A stretch of 64,000 nt of DNA, from the NCBI GenBank assembly GCA_033762255.1, contig JANRLT010000044.1:124001-188000 (forward strand), read 5' to 3'. Position numbers and translations under genes: made by a program. Origin of the DNA: Pirellulales bacterium. GTDB taxonomy: Bacteria; Planctomycetota; Planctomycetia; Pirellulales; JALHPA01. Of the stretch, positions 56,304 through 64,000 are shown piece by piece (position 1 is the stretch's first letter; every line of letters begins with the position of its first letter). The notes beneath the pieces are model-generated. The model worked only from the letters and a program-made list of their open reading frames with translations. It did no database searches and was not told the DNA's origin.

Positions 56304-56535
56304 TTGTTGTGACACGGCTGTCTGGTCTCTACTTTCCGCAAGACTGTAACAATCCTTACAATCACATACAATCCTCATCAAACTCGCTTCTGGGGGGGTG
56401 TGGAGTCACAAAGAATTCTAGCTATAATTAAGTTTCTTTTCCTGAAAGATTTTGTCGTTTTCGGGCTTATTGCCCTTCCACACCGCTTTGCTGGCCGTAT
56501 CATGCGGCCCCTTCCGCCCGTCAGGTTATCCGCCC

Positions 56536-57855
56536 ATGCATCAAAAATTGTTGTCGTTAATCGAGTCCAAGCAGGCCAAAGTGGGGATAGTGGGCCTGGG
56601 TTATGTCGGCTTGCCGTTGATTCGGGCGTTTGCGAATGCCGGATTTCGCACCATTGGCTATGACGTGGACAAAACCAAGGTGGAAAAGCTGCTGGCGGGT
56701 CAAAGCTACATCGCGCATATCCCGGAAAGCTGGGTCAAGGAATGGCTCGAGACCAAGGTTTTTGAACCGACGGCCGACATGGCCCGTCTGAACGAGGCGG
56801 ACGCCATATTGATCTGCGTTCCCACGCCACTCAATGACAGCCGCGATCCGGATGTCACCTATATCGAAAACACGGGCCGGCACATTGCGCGGGCGTTGCG
56901 TCCGGGGCAGTTGATCGTGCTCGAAAGCACCACGTATCCCGGCACCACGCGCGACGTATTGTTGCCCATCCTCAAGGAAAGCGGCCTGACGCCCGGCAAG
57001 GATTTCTTTGTGGCGTACAGCCCCGAACGCGAGGATCCCGGCAATCCCAATTACACCGCCAGCGGCATCCCCAAGGTCGTGGGGGGGATGGACGCGGCTA
57101 GCTTTGAACTGGCGCATAAGCTGTATTCCTTTGCCGTGGTCAAGACAGTGCCGGTATCTAACTGTGAAGTGGCCGAGGCGTGCAAAATCCTGGAAAACAC
57201 CTACCGCGCGGTCAATATCGCGCTGGTGAACGAACTTAAGATCCTGTTTGATCGGATGGGGATCGACGTGTGGGAAGTGATCGACGCGGCCAAGACCAAG
57301 CCGTTTGGCTTTCAGGCGTTTTATCCCGGTCCGGGCCTAGGGGGGCATTGTATTCCCATCGATCCGTTTTATCTCAGTTGGCTGGCGCGCAAGTATCAAC
57401 TCACGACCCGCTTTATCGAGGTCGCCGGAGAGATCAACACCTCTATGCCTATCTATGTGGTTAATAAGGTGGCCGAGGCCCTTAACGACGCTGGCAAGCC
57501 CATCCGCGGCAGCAAAATCTGCATCCTTGGCATGGCGTACAAAAAAGACGTGGACGACCCGCGGGAAAGCCCCTCGTTCGAGCTATTGGAATTGCTTCTT
57601 GGCCGAGGAGCGGATGTCAGCTATAGCGACCCGCATATCCCCCACCTGCCAAAAATGCGGCACCATGACGTGCCGGCGCTTTCCAGCCAGGAATTGACGC
57701 CCGAATTTCTGGAATCGCGGGATTTGCTGCTCATCGCGACCGATCATACGGCGTTTGACTACGCCCACATCGTGCAGCATGGGCGGATCATCGTGGACAC
57801 CCGCAATGCAACCAAAAATGTAAAAGCGGGACGCGACAAAGTGAAAAAAGCTTAA
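56536..57855 (+). CDS. UDP-sugar dehydrogenase (nucleotide-sugar dehydrogenase)
   Basis: Oxidises a UDP-hexose to the UDP-uronate in two NAD steps, for exopolysaccharide or surface glycan. 439 residues from ATG 56536. The NAD fold is KVGIVGLGYVGLPLIRAFANAGF, followed by CVPTPLNDSRDPDVTYIENT and ESTTYPGTTRDVLLPIL. The catalytic region is ILENTYRAVNIALVNELK, FGFQAFYPGPGLGGHCIPID (Cys in GGHC) and LGMAYKKDVDDPRESPSFE. The length and the ESTTYPGTT block fit the UDP-GlcNAc dehydrogenase (WbpA/Wza) subgroup, but the donor is not certain. It may supply the exosortase-linked surface coat. Confidence 0.92.
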   Translation: MHQKLLSLIESKQAKVGIVGLGYVGLPLIRAFANAGFRTIGYDVDKTKVEKLLAGQSYIAHIPESWVKEWLETKVFEPTADMARLNEADAILICVPTPLNDSRDPDVTYIENTGRHIARALRPGQLIVLESTTYPGTTRDVLLPILKESGLTPGKDFFVAYSPEREDPGNPNYTASGIPKVVGGMDAASFELAHKLYSFAVVKTVPVSNCEVAEACKILENTYRAVNIALVNELKILFDRMGIDVWEVIDAAKTKPFGFQAFYPGPGLGGHCIPIDPFYLSWLARKYQLTTRFIEVAGEINTSMPIYVVNKVAEALNDAGKPIRGSKICILGMAYKKDVDDPRESPSFELLELLLGRGADVSYSDPHIPHLPKMRHHDVPALSSQELTPEFLESRDLLLIATDHTAFDYAHIVQHGRIIVDTRNATKNVKAGRDKVKKA

Positions 57856-57856
57856 T

Positions 57857-57925
57857 CGAGGGAAAAAGAGACGGGAGTTTGGAGACGGGAGACAGAAGGG
57901 GATCGATGAGAGACGGCAAAGACAG
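57857..57925. repeat. Purine-rich tract behind the nucleotide-sugar dehydrogenase
   Basis: G/A-rich words GAGACGGGAGTTTGGAGACG and GAGACAGAAGGGGATCGATG directly after the stop. It belongs with the tracts at 8243, 33799 and 46099. Confidence 0.5.
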
Positions 57926-58015
57926 GCGGCGGACGAAAGTCCGCCGGTGTGCGGGCGGCCCAGCAGGAGATAGGCCAGTGTGCTGTTTAGCCGCGACGCG
58001 CGACAGACATTCTCT

Positions 58016-59821
58016 TTAACCTCCGCAGCGCGAAAGCAAGTCAGCGGCTCCTTTGCGATGAAAAAAGTCACCTAGCGTTTCGCCGGGCTGGCGGTCGGCT
58101 TGAAAGTAAGCAAATAGCGGCACAAGCGTCGCCACCACCTCGGCCGTGGGGACCAGATCTTTGTACAAAAAGTTCAAGCGATCTCCCAGCAATCGTCCTC
58201 CCACAAAAATGGTGTACTTATCGTCTGTCTTTCCCACCAGGCCGATATCGCAGTTATACGGACGCGCGCAGCCGTTGGGGCAGCCGGTCATGCGCAAGGT
58301 AAATGGCTCGTTGTCCAGGCCTAGCTTTTGGAGTTCGGGTTCTAATTGATCAATGATTCCGGGCAACACCCGTTCGCTTTCGGCCACCGCCAGACCACAG
58401 GTTGGTTTTGCCACGCAAGCCATCGACCAACGGCGGACGGTGCTGATTTCCTCTGTCGTGGGAGCCTGGTATTTGCGGCAAATGTCGGCAATCACCCCCC
58501 GCGAAACCGCGTCCAGGTCGATAAATAGAATGCTTTGGTGCGCCGTCAGCCGCAAATTGCAATTCAGCGTGCGGCAAATTTCCCGCAGGGCTGATTTGAG
58601 TTGGATTTGCTCATTGTCCACGATGCGGCCATTTTCGACATTTAGCCCATAGTAATAGCGCCCGTCACCCTGTTCCCGCCAGCCCAGGTGGTCATCGTGC
58701 CCGGTCACTTCCGTGGCCGTGGGGAGAGCCAGCGGAAAATTGACGTACTGGCGCACATACTGGCGAAATTGCTCCATCCCCAAATTGGCCAGTGTATATT
58801 TTAGCCGGGCCACTTTGCGGTCGGCGCGGTTGCCATGATCGCGCTGCACCTTGACCACCGCCACGCCAATCGCGATTGCCTGATTCGGGGTGACAAAGGC
58901 CAACTTTTTTCCCACGGCGGGAAAGGTCTTGGCCGCGCTGGGGGTCACCCCCATGCCTCCGCCGATCAGCACATCGTAGCCCACAATACGCCCTTGCTCC
59001 ACGATTGCCAAATAACTCAAATCATGCGCATACAGATCCACGCAGTTATCCTCTGGCGTGGCGATGGCAATTTTAAACTTGCGCGGCAGATACGTTTGTC
59101 CATAAATCGGTTCCTGGTCCTCGCCGGACAGCGACGTCCCATAACCGGGACTGACATGGGCATAACGAGGATCGCCATGCAACAGTTGCTCTTCGCCGGT
59201 TTCGTCGTCTCGCAGCCAGATCTCGTAATAAGCGCGGGTGCGGGGCGCTAGTTCCCGCGCCAGGGCGTCGGCTAGTTCCTGCAGATCCCGATGCACGGCG
59301 TTGGTATGGTCGGGCGCGGGGCAACACATGACATTGCGGTTGACGTCGCCGCAGGCGGCCAGCGTGCTTAATTTAATGTCATTAATTTTCTTGATGCATT
59401 CCTTTAATTCGCTTTTGGGAATGCCATGCAGTTGCAACCCCTGGCGGCTGGTGATACGCAGCGTGCTATTGCCCAGTTGATCGGCGATATCCAGTTCCGC
59501 CAGCAACTGCGCGCTGGTCAGCTTGCCTCCGGGAATCCGCGAACGGACCATCATGGAAAAAGCCTTGCCGCTTTTGGCCCCATCTTTCTTGGTCCGGGCG
59601 TCCCGGTCATCCTGTTGGTAAGTGCCGTGATTCTTTAGCAGTTGAATGGATGGCTTGCCAAAAAAGTCGTTTCCATCGGTCAACTCCCGGTCAATGTCTC
59701 CGCGCAGATAATGGCTTTGCGTCTTGAATCCCTCCACTGGCGAAAGTTTTTCTACGGGACCGCTGGTAGTGGACTCCGCGGTTAGGGGAGAAGAGGCAGG
59801 GGTGGAAAGCGTATCAGCCAT
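58016..59821 (-). CDS. Ferredoxin-type assimilatory sulfite reductase
   Basis: Reduces sulfite to sulfide with siroheme and a [4Fe-4S] cluster. 601 residues from ATG 59821 (GAGGTG just upstream). The two-fold repeat of sulfite/nitrite reductase domains is present. The substrate arginines are in KAFSMMVRSRIPGG and NSTLRITSRQGLQLHGIP, and CGDVNRNVMCCPAPDHT follows. The cluster and siroheme Cys are CVAKPTC (C-x5-C) and MTGCPNGCARP (C-x3-C) near 455-505. The length and the RQGLQLHG motif fit the plant-type ferredoxin form or the hemoprotein subunit; no flavoprotein gene is next to it. It makes sulfide for CysK. Confidence 0.94.
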   Translation of the reverse strand: MADTLSTPASSPLTAESTTSGPVEKLSPVEGFKTQSHYLRGDIDRELTDGNDFFGKPSIQLLKNHGTYQQDDRDARTKKDGAKSGKAFSMMVRSRIPGGKLTSAQLLAELDIADQLGNSTLRITSRQGLQLHGIPKSELKECIKKINDIKLSTLAACGDVNRNVMCCPAPDHTNAVHRDLQELADALARELAPRTRAYYEIWLRDDETGEEQLLHGDPRYAHVSPGYGTSLSGEDQEPIYGQTYLPRKFKIAIATPEDNCVDLYAHDLSYLAIVEQGRIVGYDVLIGGGMGVTPSAAKTFPAVGKKLAFVTPNQAIAIGVAVVKVQRDHGNRADRKVARLKYTLANLGMEQFRQYVRQYVNFPLALPTATEVTGHDDHLGWREQGDGRYYYGLNVENGRIVDNEQIQLKSALREICRTLNCNLRLTAHQSILFIDLDAVSRGVIADICRKYQAPTTEEISTVRRWSMACVAKPTCGLAVAESERVLPGIIDQLEPELQKLGLDNEPFTLRMTGCPNGCARPYNCDIGLVGKTDDKYTIFVGGRLLGDRLNFLYKDLVPTAEVVATLVPLFAYFQADRQPGETLGDFFHRKGAADLLSRCGG

Positions 59822-60210
59822 GGGGCACCTCGACAAAACCTAGGATTGACCGCAAAAAATGCAGTTATTTGGCAAAAGTGACAATCGTACACAATCCCCA
59901 GCCGTTAACCTACTACGATTTATGACGGCAAATCAATGCCAAATGTTCACTTTGTTTACGTAAATACTGAACTTTTATCCTAAACGGGTTCCATAGCTTG
60001 GAAAACTAAGCCCCGTAAAACTTTACGGGAATACCGGTTGACGACCTAAGACATATCCCCTTACAACAAAAGCTGCAACGCCATTAGTGATTTTTATATA
60101 CTCCTACACAAAATGGCATAATAAGCAGCGGTTATTCAATGGATTATGCATCACGGATTGTTTAGTCGCAGAATGGATTTTTGCAATTGCCGCAATTACC
60201 AAGGTGTGTG
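59822..60210. other. Divergent promoter region of the sulfite reductase and BON-like genes
   Basis: About 390 bases, AT-richer than the flanks. Apart from the palindrome at 60012-60029 I see nothing. No gene is supported. Confidence 0.45.
60012..60029. promoter_or_regulatory. Inverted repeat CCCGTAAA-AC-TTTACGGG, candidate operator
   Basis: Two exact 8-base arms with a 2-base spacer in the middle of the divergent region. The size and symmetry fit a dimeric repressor or activator site. It is about 190 bases from each start codon. No match to a named site is claimed. Confidence 0.4.
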
Positions 60211-60492
60211 ATGGAAAACCTCGCCTACAATGACATCCTGCCGGTTGTACCCTCTTCCCCGTCGACCGAGGCCCATCTCGGGCAATGTAATCGGATTGCT
60301 TTGGCGATTCAAACACTTACCCACGCAGCCATCCGGGACTTGCGGGTCGAGTCCAACGGCCAGAAAGTGATTTTGACGGGTGAATGCAGCACATTTTATC
60401 TAAAGCAACTGGCCCAAGAAGCGGCGCTGCCGCTGGCTGGCGGGTTATTGATTCACAATGAAATTGTGGTACGGCATGCCTTGCCGCGGTAA
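60211..60492 (+). CDS. Small BON-like domain protein
   Basis: 93 residues from ATG 60211 with AAGGTG 5 bases before; an in-frame TTG lies at 60181. The pattern IQTLTHAAIRDLRVESNGQKVILTGECSTFYLKQLAQEAAL and HNEIVVRHALPR is that of a BON domain (alpha-beta-beta-alpha-beta), a fold that binds phospholipids or other ligands. There is no signal peptide, so it is probably cytoplasmic. The partner protein is unknown. Confidence 0.65.
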   Translation: MENLAYNDILPVVPSSPSTEAHLGQCNRIALAIQTLTHAAIRDLRVESNGQKVILTGECSTFYLKQLAQEAALPLAGGLLIHNEIVVRHALPR

Positions 60493-60561
60493 AGCTTGGC
60501 CATTTTATTAATTGCCGGAATGTAGCAAGCGAAACCGGACGCAGGCACCTAGCCGCGAATG

Positions 60562-61659
60562 TTAATCGCTAAACAGTCCCGTTGCGTACCAGATGCCGTT
60601 ATTGCCACGCTTGATGTCAAAAGAATAACTGGCATGTTGGGCCCGCACCGCCCCCCAATGGCCAGCGGACTGTCGCCAGCTTTGCACACAATCGGCACAA
60701 GAGTCTAGCAAGTTCTGTTGTGGCCAGCTTTCAGCGACGACTTCGCGCGGCAGCCCCGCATAACCGCGACGCTGGGCTAGTCGCCCGCGAATTCGTTCAA
60801 ACCGCTGCCCCCAGTGGTGGTGGCCCTGGTTTTGAATACGCGCTTGATAGTGCGAATGGCTGGCGGCTTCTTCGCCCAAGACGGCATCATGTGCCCCCCA
60901 GGCGCTCGCGGGACGTTCGGGATGCATGCGTACGGCAAGGATCAGCGAGCGTTGCGTAAGAGTTCCCGCCGGCAAGCTAAGCAGCGCGGGAACGGCGGAC
61001 TTTTCGTAGCGATAATATTTTCCCGCTGAAAACGGCACTTGGCTGACCACTTGGCGATAATGGGGCGTATTGGGATTAGCCAGATCGATCACCGCCAGTC
61101 CCGCCTGGCCCTGCATTTCGCCAAAACTGGCATGGCTAATCAAGCGTATCTTTTTCCCCGAGCTGGATATCGTTTGTTCCAATGATTGTCTGAGCAACAC
61201 AAAGTTAGAGAGGGATTTTGCATGACGGGGATCTTGCAATTGACGCAGGACATCCGCCGCGTGACCGGCACGGTCTGTTGCTGGCTCAAAAAGCATGAGA
61301 AGATATTTTTTGTCTTGTTCGGCTTCCTTCATGGCCGCCCCATAGTCCGTCAACCACGTGATTTGCCGAAGAGCAGGCGCTTTCGCGGCTGGGGGCGGTG
61401 GGACAACTTTTTTATCCACGACGGCCGTCGCTTTTGACGGCAGCGGGGAAATCATGGGTAGTGTGGTTTGCTGACCCCAAAGTCGCCCCGAGTTAAAAGC
61501 AATCGCCATACTCAGCGAGATTCCCCCCAGCAAGCACCTAAAAATCGGTATCCGGGCTTTAAGAAAATGCTCCACCCAGCGAAATTCCGTGCAAGAAACG
61601 TGTCGGGGATGAATGCCGTCGGACAACAGTCTCTCCGCAGTGAACGCTGGACAAGCCAT
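60562..61659 (-). CDS. Exported thioredoxin-fold/CAP-like hypothetical protein
   Basis: 365 residues from ATG 61659 (GAGG 10 bases upstream). A leader of about 30 residues precedes the hydrophobic signal (IPIFRCLLGGISLSMAIAF). The middle part (ITWLTDYGAAMKEAEQDKKYLLMLFEPATD to SQVPFSAGKYYRYE) looks like a thioredoxin fold of the type seen upstream of CxxC domains, but no CxxC is present. The last 100 residues resemble a CAP/SCP domain: HSHYQARIQNQGHHHWGQRF, REVVAESWPQQN, WRQSAGHWGAVRAQHASYSF, GIWYATGLF. The role is unknown. It looks exported. Confidence 0.6.
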   Translation of the reverse strand: MACPAFTAERLLSDGIHPRHVSCTEFRWVEHFLKARIPIFRCLLGGISLSMAIAFNSGRLWGQQTTLPMISPLPSKATAVVDKKVVPPPPAAKAPALRQITWLTDYGAAMKEAEQDKKYLLMLFEPATDRAGHAADVLRQLQDPRHAKSLSNFVLLRQSLEQTISSSGKKIRLISHASFGEMQGQAGLAVIDLANPNTPHYRQVVSQVPFSAGKYYRYEKSAVPALLSLPAGTLTQRSLILAVRMHPERPASAWGAHDAVLGEEAASHSHYQARIQNQGHHHWGQRFERIRGRLAQRRGYAGLPREVVAESWPQQNLLDSCADCVQSWRQSAGHWGAVRAQHASYSFDIKRGNNGIWYATGLFSD

Positions 61660-62081
61660 GCTATACCTCAAGAATAAAGGAGACGCCGGGCGCAATTTGC
61701 CCTCTTCCTTGAGAGGCAAAAAACGGACCTGCGGGTCCAAACCTGCAAAAGGTGGGGAAATTCGGGCATTTTATGGGTCAACCCAGCGATGCGCGAATTT
61801 TCGGAATAACAGGATCCTACTGTTTAGCTAAAAAGGGTAGTTTGCAGAACCTGGATATGTTATGCTAGTTGGGCAGCCTGTTGGCAAGTGGGAGGAACGG
61901 ACTTTTCTCGTCTTTTTTGACCTAGTCTTAGGAAGAGAACAAGCTGTTTAGTTGAGCATTTTTTCCCCATAGCACCGTGATGGAACGGCGATATGGCAAA
62001 TGCTTTTCCCTCTGGCTCTAGAGGCTCTCAGCGTTCCGCTTTTCCCTGTTGATTGGTTCTCTTCAAATAAGATTTACGATC
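61660..62081. other. Intergenic region between divergent exported-protein genes
   Basis: About 420 bases. A small hairpin GGACC-TGCG-GGTCC lies at 61725-61738. Frames in it show no protein features. It should hold two divergent promoters. Confidence 0.4.
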
Positions 62082-64000
62082 ATGCAGACCCGCATTCATG
62101 CCGTCGTGCGCCCGGCCTTGATAGTTGTCGCGATCTGGTTCGCCAGCTTTGGGAACCAGCTTTGGGCAATGGCCAATCCGGCAAACACGAAAAACGCATT
62201 GGTAAATTTAGAGCGGTACCTCAGCCAGTTTCCCGCGGGATCAACCTGGCGCGATTACCTTGAACTAGAGGCGTTACACGCCGAAGCCGATGCCCCTCCC
62301 CACGCTTCACGCCCCGCGTTACTCACCACGCTGCGCAAATTGCATAGTGGCGCGGCGGGTTTAGAGCTGGCCCCGTTTGTTAATTTTCGCCGGAGCCTCC
62401 TTTCCGAGTTATCCAACGCCGAACTTGTTGAGTTTTTGCAAAATTTCCAAGGCGCCTTTCGCGCTGTCAACCCCGAAGAACTCCATGCCGCGCGAAGTGA
62501 ACTGATACAGGCGGTGCAACAACTGGATAATTATCTGACACCCGGCGGCGCAAACGGCCAAAAGTGGAAAAAGTTCTTTCATTGGGACGATTTACAAAAG
62601 CAATTGGCCGCGGGGGATCAGGCTGACCCCGAGATGCTGTACTTTCTCAGCACGCTCTTTATCGAGGGGCACGAGGGGTTGGAACTACCCGTCATGCAAA
62701 ACACCCGTAAAGCCATCATCCGCTATATGGACTTGCTGGAAACCGCTCAAAACGTCCAAGCCAATATCCAATTTCCCCAAGAAGTCCAAAAATTAGGGGC
62801 CACCCTGGCCGAATTCAACCAACAACCCAATCACAAAAATCGAACCGCCGTGGGCCTGCAAGTAGGACGGCTGGCCGCCGCTGGCCAAATCCCCGAAATT
62901 CTGCACACCGTGCGTTCCCGCTTTTCCCGCCCTAATCTATGGGTGCGGGTCAGCGAACGCCTAGTCGGGTCGGGAATCAACAACCACATTAGCCAGGTAG
63001 ATCCGTTGACGGATAATATCTTGGGAACCTCCATTCGGGGCACAACCAACACCCAAGCGTGGCTAGTGGCAAGTCTGCGGGATAATCCCAACTATGCGCT
63101 GATCGATCTGCATCTGTCAGGCAATGTGTATTCCAAGACTGTCGGCGTCAATGGACCGGCGGTTATCCATAGTAACGGCGTCACCCGGATTGACGCACAT
63201 AAGCTCATGGGTATTTATCCACAGGGAATCACCGCTGGCTCGGCCACGGCCTGGGCGGATACCGACACGACCTTTACGGGGATTGGTTCCAATCGCAAGC
63301 ACTTTAATGGCTTGATCACCAAGGTCGCAACAAAACGGGCCTATGAAAGCAAGCCCCAGGCCGAAGCTATCGCCAGCCAGCATGCCCAACAACGACTGCA
63401 AAACCGGATGGAGGCCCAGGCCGGTCCGCTGATCGCGCAGGCCGACCGCGACTTAAAACGGCGGGTCAAAACGCCATTGATCCGTTGGGGGCTGACGCCT
63501 CAGGACTTGGCGATCTCATCCAGCGCAGACCATTTATATATGCGTTCATTGACCGCGGCGTCATTTCAGATGGCGGCCAATGACCAGCCCCCCGCGATTG
63601 CCGCCACGCCCTTGCCGGCCGAGATGGTGGTCAACGTGCATGAGTCGCTGGTCAATAATGCCGCAGCGACGGTCTTTGGTGGGCGAACCATGACCAAGGA
63701 CGACCTGGAAACAATGCTGGTTCGCCTGACGGGCAAAACCCCCGCGGAATTTAGCCAGGGAAGCCCCTCCCCCATGCTAGACCCTGACAACCCGGATAAG
63801 GAAGATCTGGAAAACAAGGATTACGCGATAGCCTTTAGCAGTGAAAATCCCATTTATGTGGAATTTGCCGATGGAGGCTTTAAAGTCACCATCGCCGCCG
63901 ATCGCTTTATCTCGCGGCCAAAGGTCAAGCCGGCGTCCGGCCCCACCCCCGCCGATGCGGCGAATGCGGCTGGGGAAGAGGAAAAAGAGTATCCCGGAGC
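62082..64000 (+). CDS. Exported hypothetical protein (C-terminus outside the window)
   Basis: The frame opens at ATG 62082 and stays open to the edge (about 639 residues seen). A signal peptide is at about 9-31 (VVRPALIVVAIWFASFGNQLWA). The N-terminal half is helical (LVNLERYLSQFPAGSTWRDYL, RRSLLSELSNAELVEFLQ, WKKFFHWDDLQKQLAAGDQ). The second half is beta-rich around GTSIRGTTNTQAWLVASL, ALIDLHLSGNVYSKTVGVNG, GSATAWADTDTTFTGIGSN, with acidic P- and E-rich ends. No known domain is recognised; it may be a planctomycete-specific surface protein. Confidence 0.72.
   Translation, partial: MQTRIHAVVRPALIVVAIWFASFGNQLWAMANPANTKNALVNLERYLSQFPAGSTWRDYLELEALHAEADAPPHASRPALLTTLRKLHSGAAGLELAPFVNFRRSLLSELSNAELVEFLQNFQGAFRAVNPEELHAARSELIQAVQQLDNYLTPGGANGQKWKKFFHWDDLQKQLAAGDQADPEMLYFLSTLFIEGHEGLELPVMQNTRKAIIRYMDLLETAQNVQANIQFPQEVQKLGATLAEFNQQPNHKNRTAVGLQVGRLAAAGQIPEILHTVRSRFSRPNLWVRVSERLVGSGINNHISQVDPLTDNILGTSIRGTTNTQAWLVASLRDNPNYALIDLHLSGNVYSKTVGVNGPAVIHSNGVTRIDAHKLMGIYPQGITAGSATAWADTDTTFTGIGSNRKHFNGLITKVATKRAYESKPQAEAIASQHAQQRLQNRMEAQAGPLIAQADRDLKRRVKTPLIRWGLTPQDLAISSSADHLYMRSLTAASFQMAANDQPPAIAATPLPAEMVVNVHESLVNNAAATVFGGRTMTKDDLETMLVRLTGKTPAEFSQGSPSPMLDPDNPDKEDLENKDYAIAFSSENPIYVEFADGGFKVTIAADRFISRPKVKPASGPTPADAANAAGEEEKEYPG

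Overview
The window looks like chromosomal DNA of a planctomycete, most likely of the Pirellula/Rhodopirellula type. The pointers are three PEP-CTERM-tailed exported proteins, a haem c/DUF1549/DUF1553 'planctomycete cytochrome' protein, a secreted squalene-oxidase-repeat protein, many solitary genes on alternating strands with few operons, and intergenic gaps holding repeated short elements. This assignment is inferred from gene content only. No phage, insertion sequence or CRISPR array is visible.

Layout. 1-3768: heavy-metal RND efflux genes (pump, cut by the window edge, and its adaptor) behind a histidine-rich exported protein, all on the minus strand. 4365-12755: exported or metabolic singletons (PEP-CTERM sugar dehydrogenase, PH-domain membrane protein, secreted hydrolase, squalene-oxidase-repeat protein, GAPDH with a strong terminator, small PEP-CTERM protein, APS kinase). 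13070-15775: a DUF1549/DUF1553 gene bracketed on both sides by arrays of one 20-bp repeat. 15956-24708: L-2-hydroxyglutarate oxidase, an AT-richer patch with a decayed PIN toxin and intact antitoxin, an NAD-kinase-like gene next to an SPFH gene, cysteine synthase, and two membrane proteins. 25018-37179: S9 peptidase, tRNA-Lys, SthA transhydrogenase, a SWIM/SNF2 pair, SerA and a cyclophilin. 37453-39927: tRNA-Leu followed at once by a very AT-rich gene whose protein is a beta-propeller split by a multi-span membrane block. 39950-50276: acetyltransferase, MOSC protein, a divergent thiol-protein/HxlR pair, a sugar-handling cluster, a Mo-cofactor-domain protein, and B12-dependent ribonucleotide reductase with a textbook terminator. 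50959-64000: cysteine desulfurase, a large PEP-CTERM repeat protein overlapping a hypothetical gene, nucleotide-sugar dehydrogenase, sulfite reductase, a BON-like protein, a thioredoxin-fold/CAP-like protein, and a partial exported protein.

How the genes fit together. Several reactions of sulfur assimilation are here but dispersed: APS kinase, sulfite reductase, cysteine synthase and cysteine desulfurase, with SerA feeding serine to cysteine. Central metabolism is represented by GAPDH, SthA and LhgO. The most unusual parts are the AT-rich propeller/membrane gene beside tRNA-Leu, the dead-looking PIN toxin, and the families of short repeats. One of these repeats lies inside the leader-coding part of the DUF1549 gene, and another array abuts a start codon.
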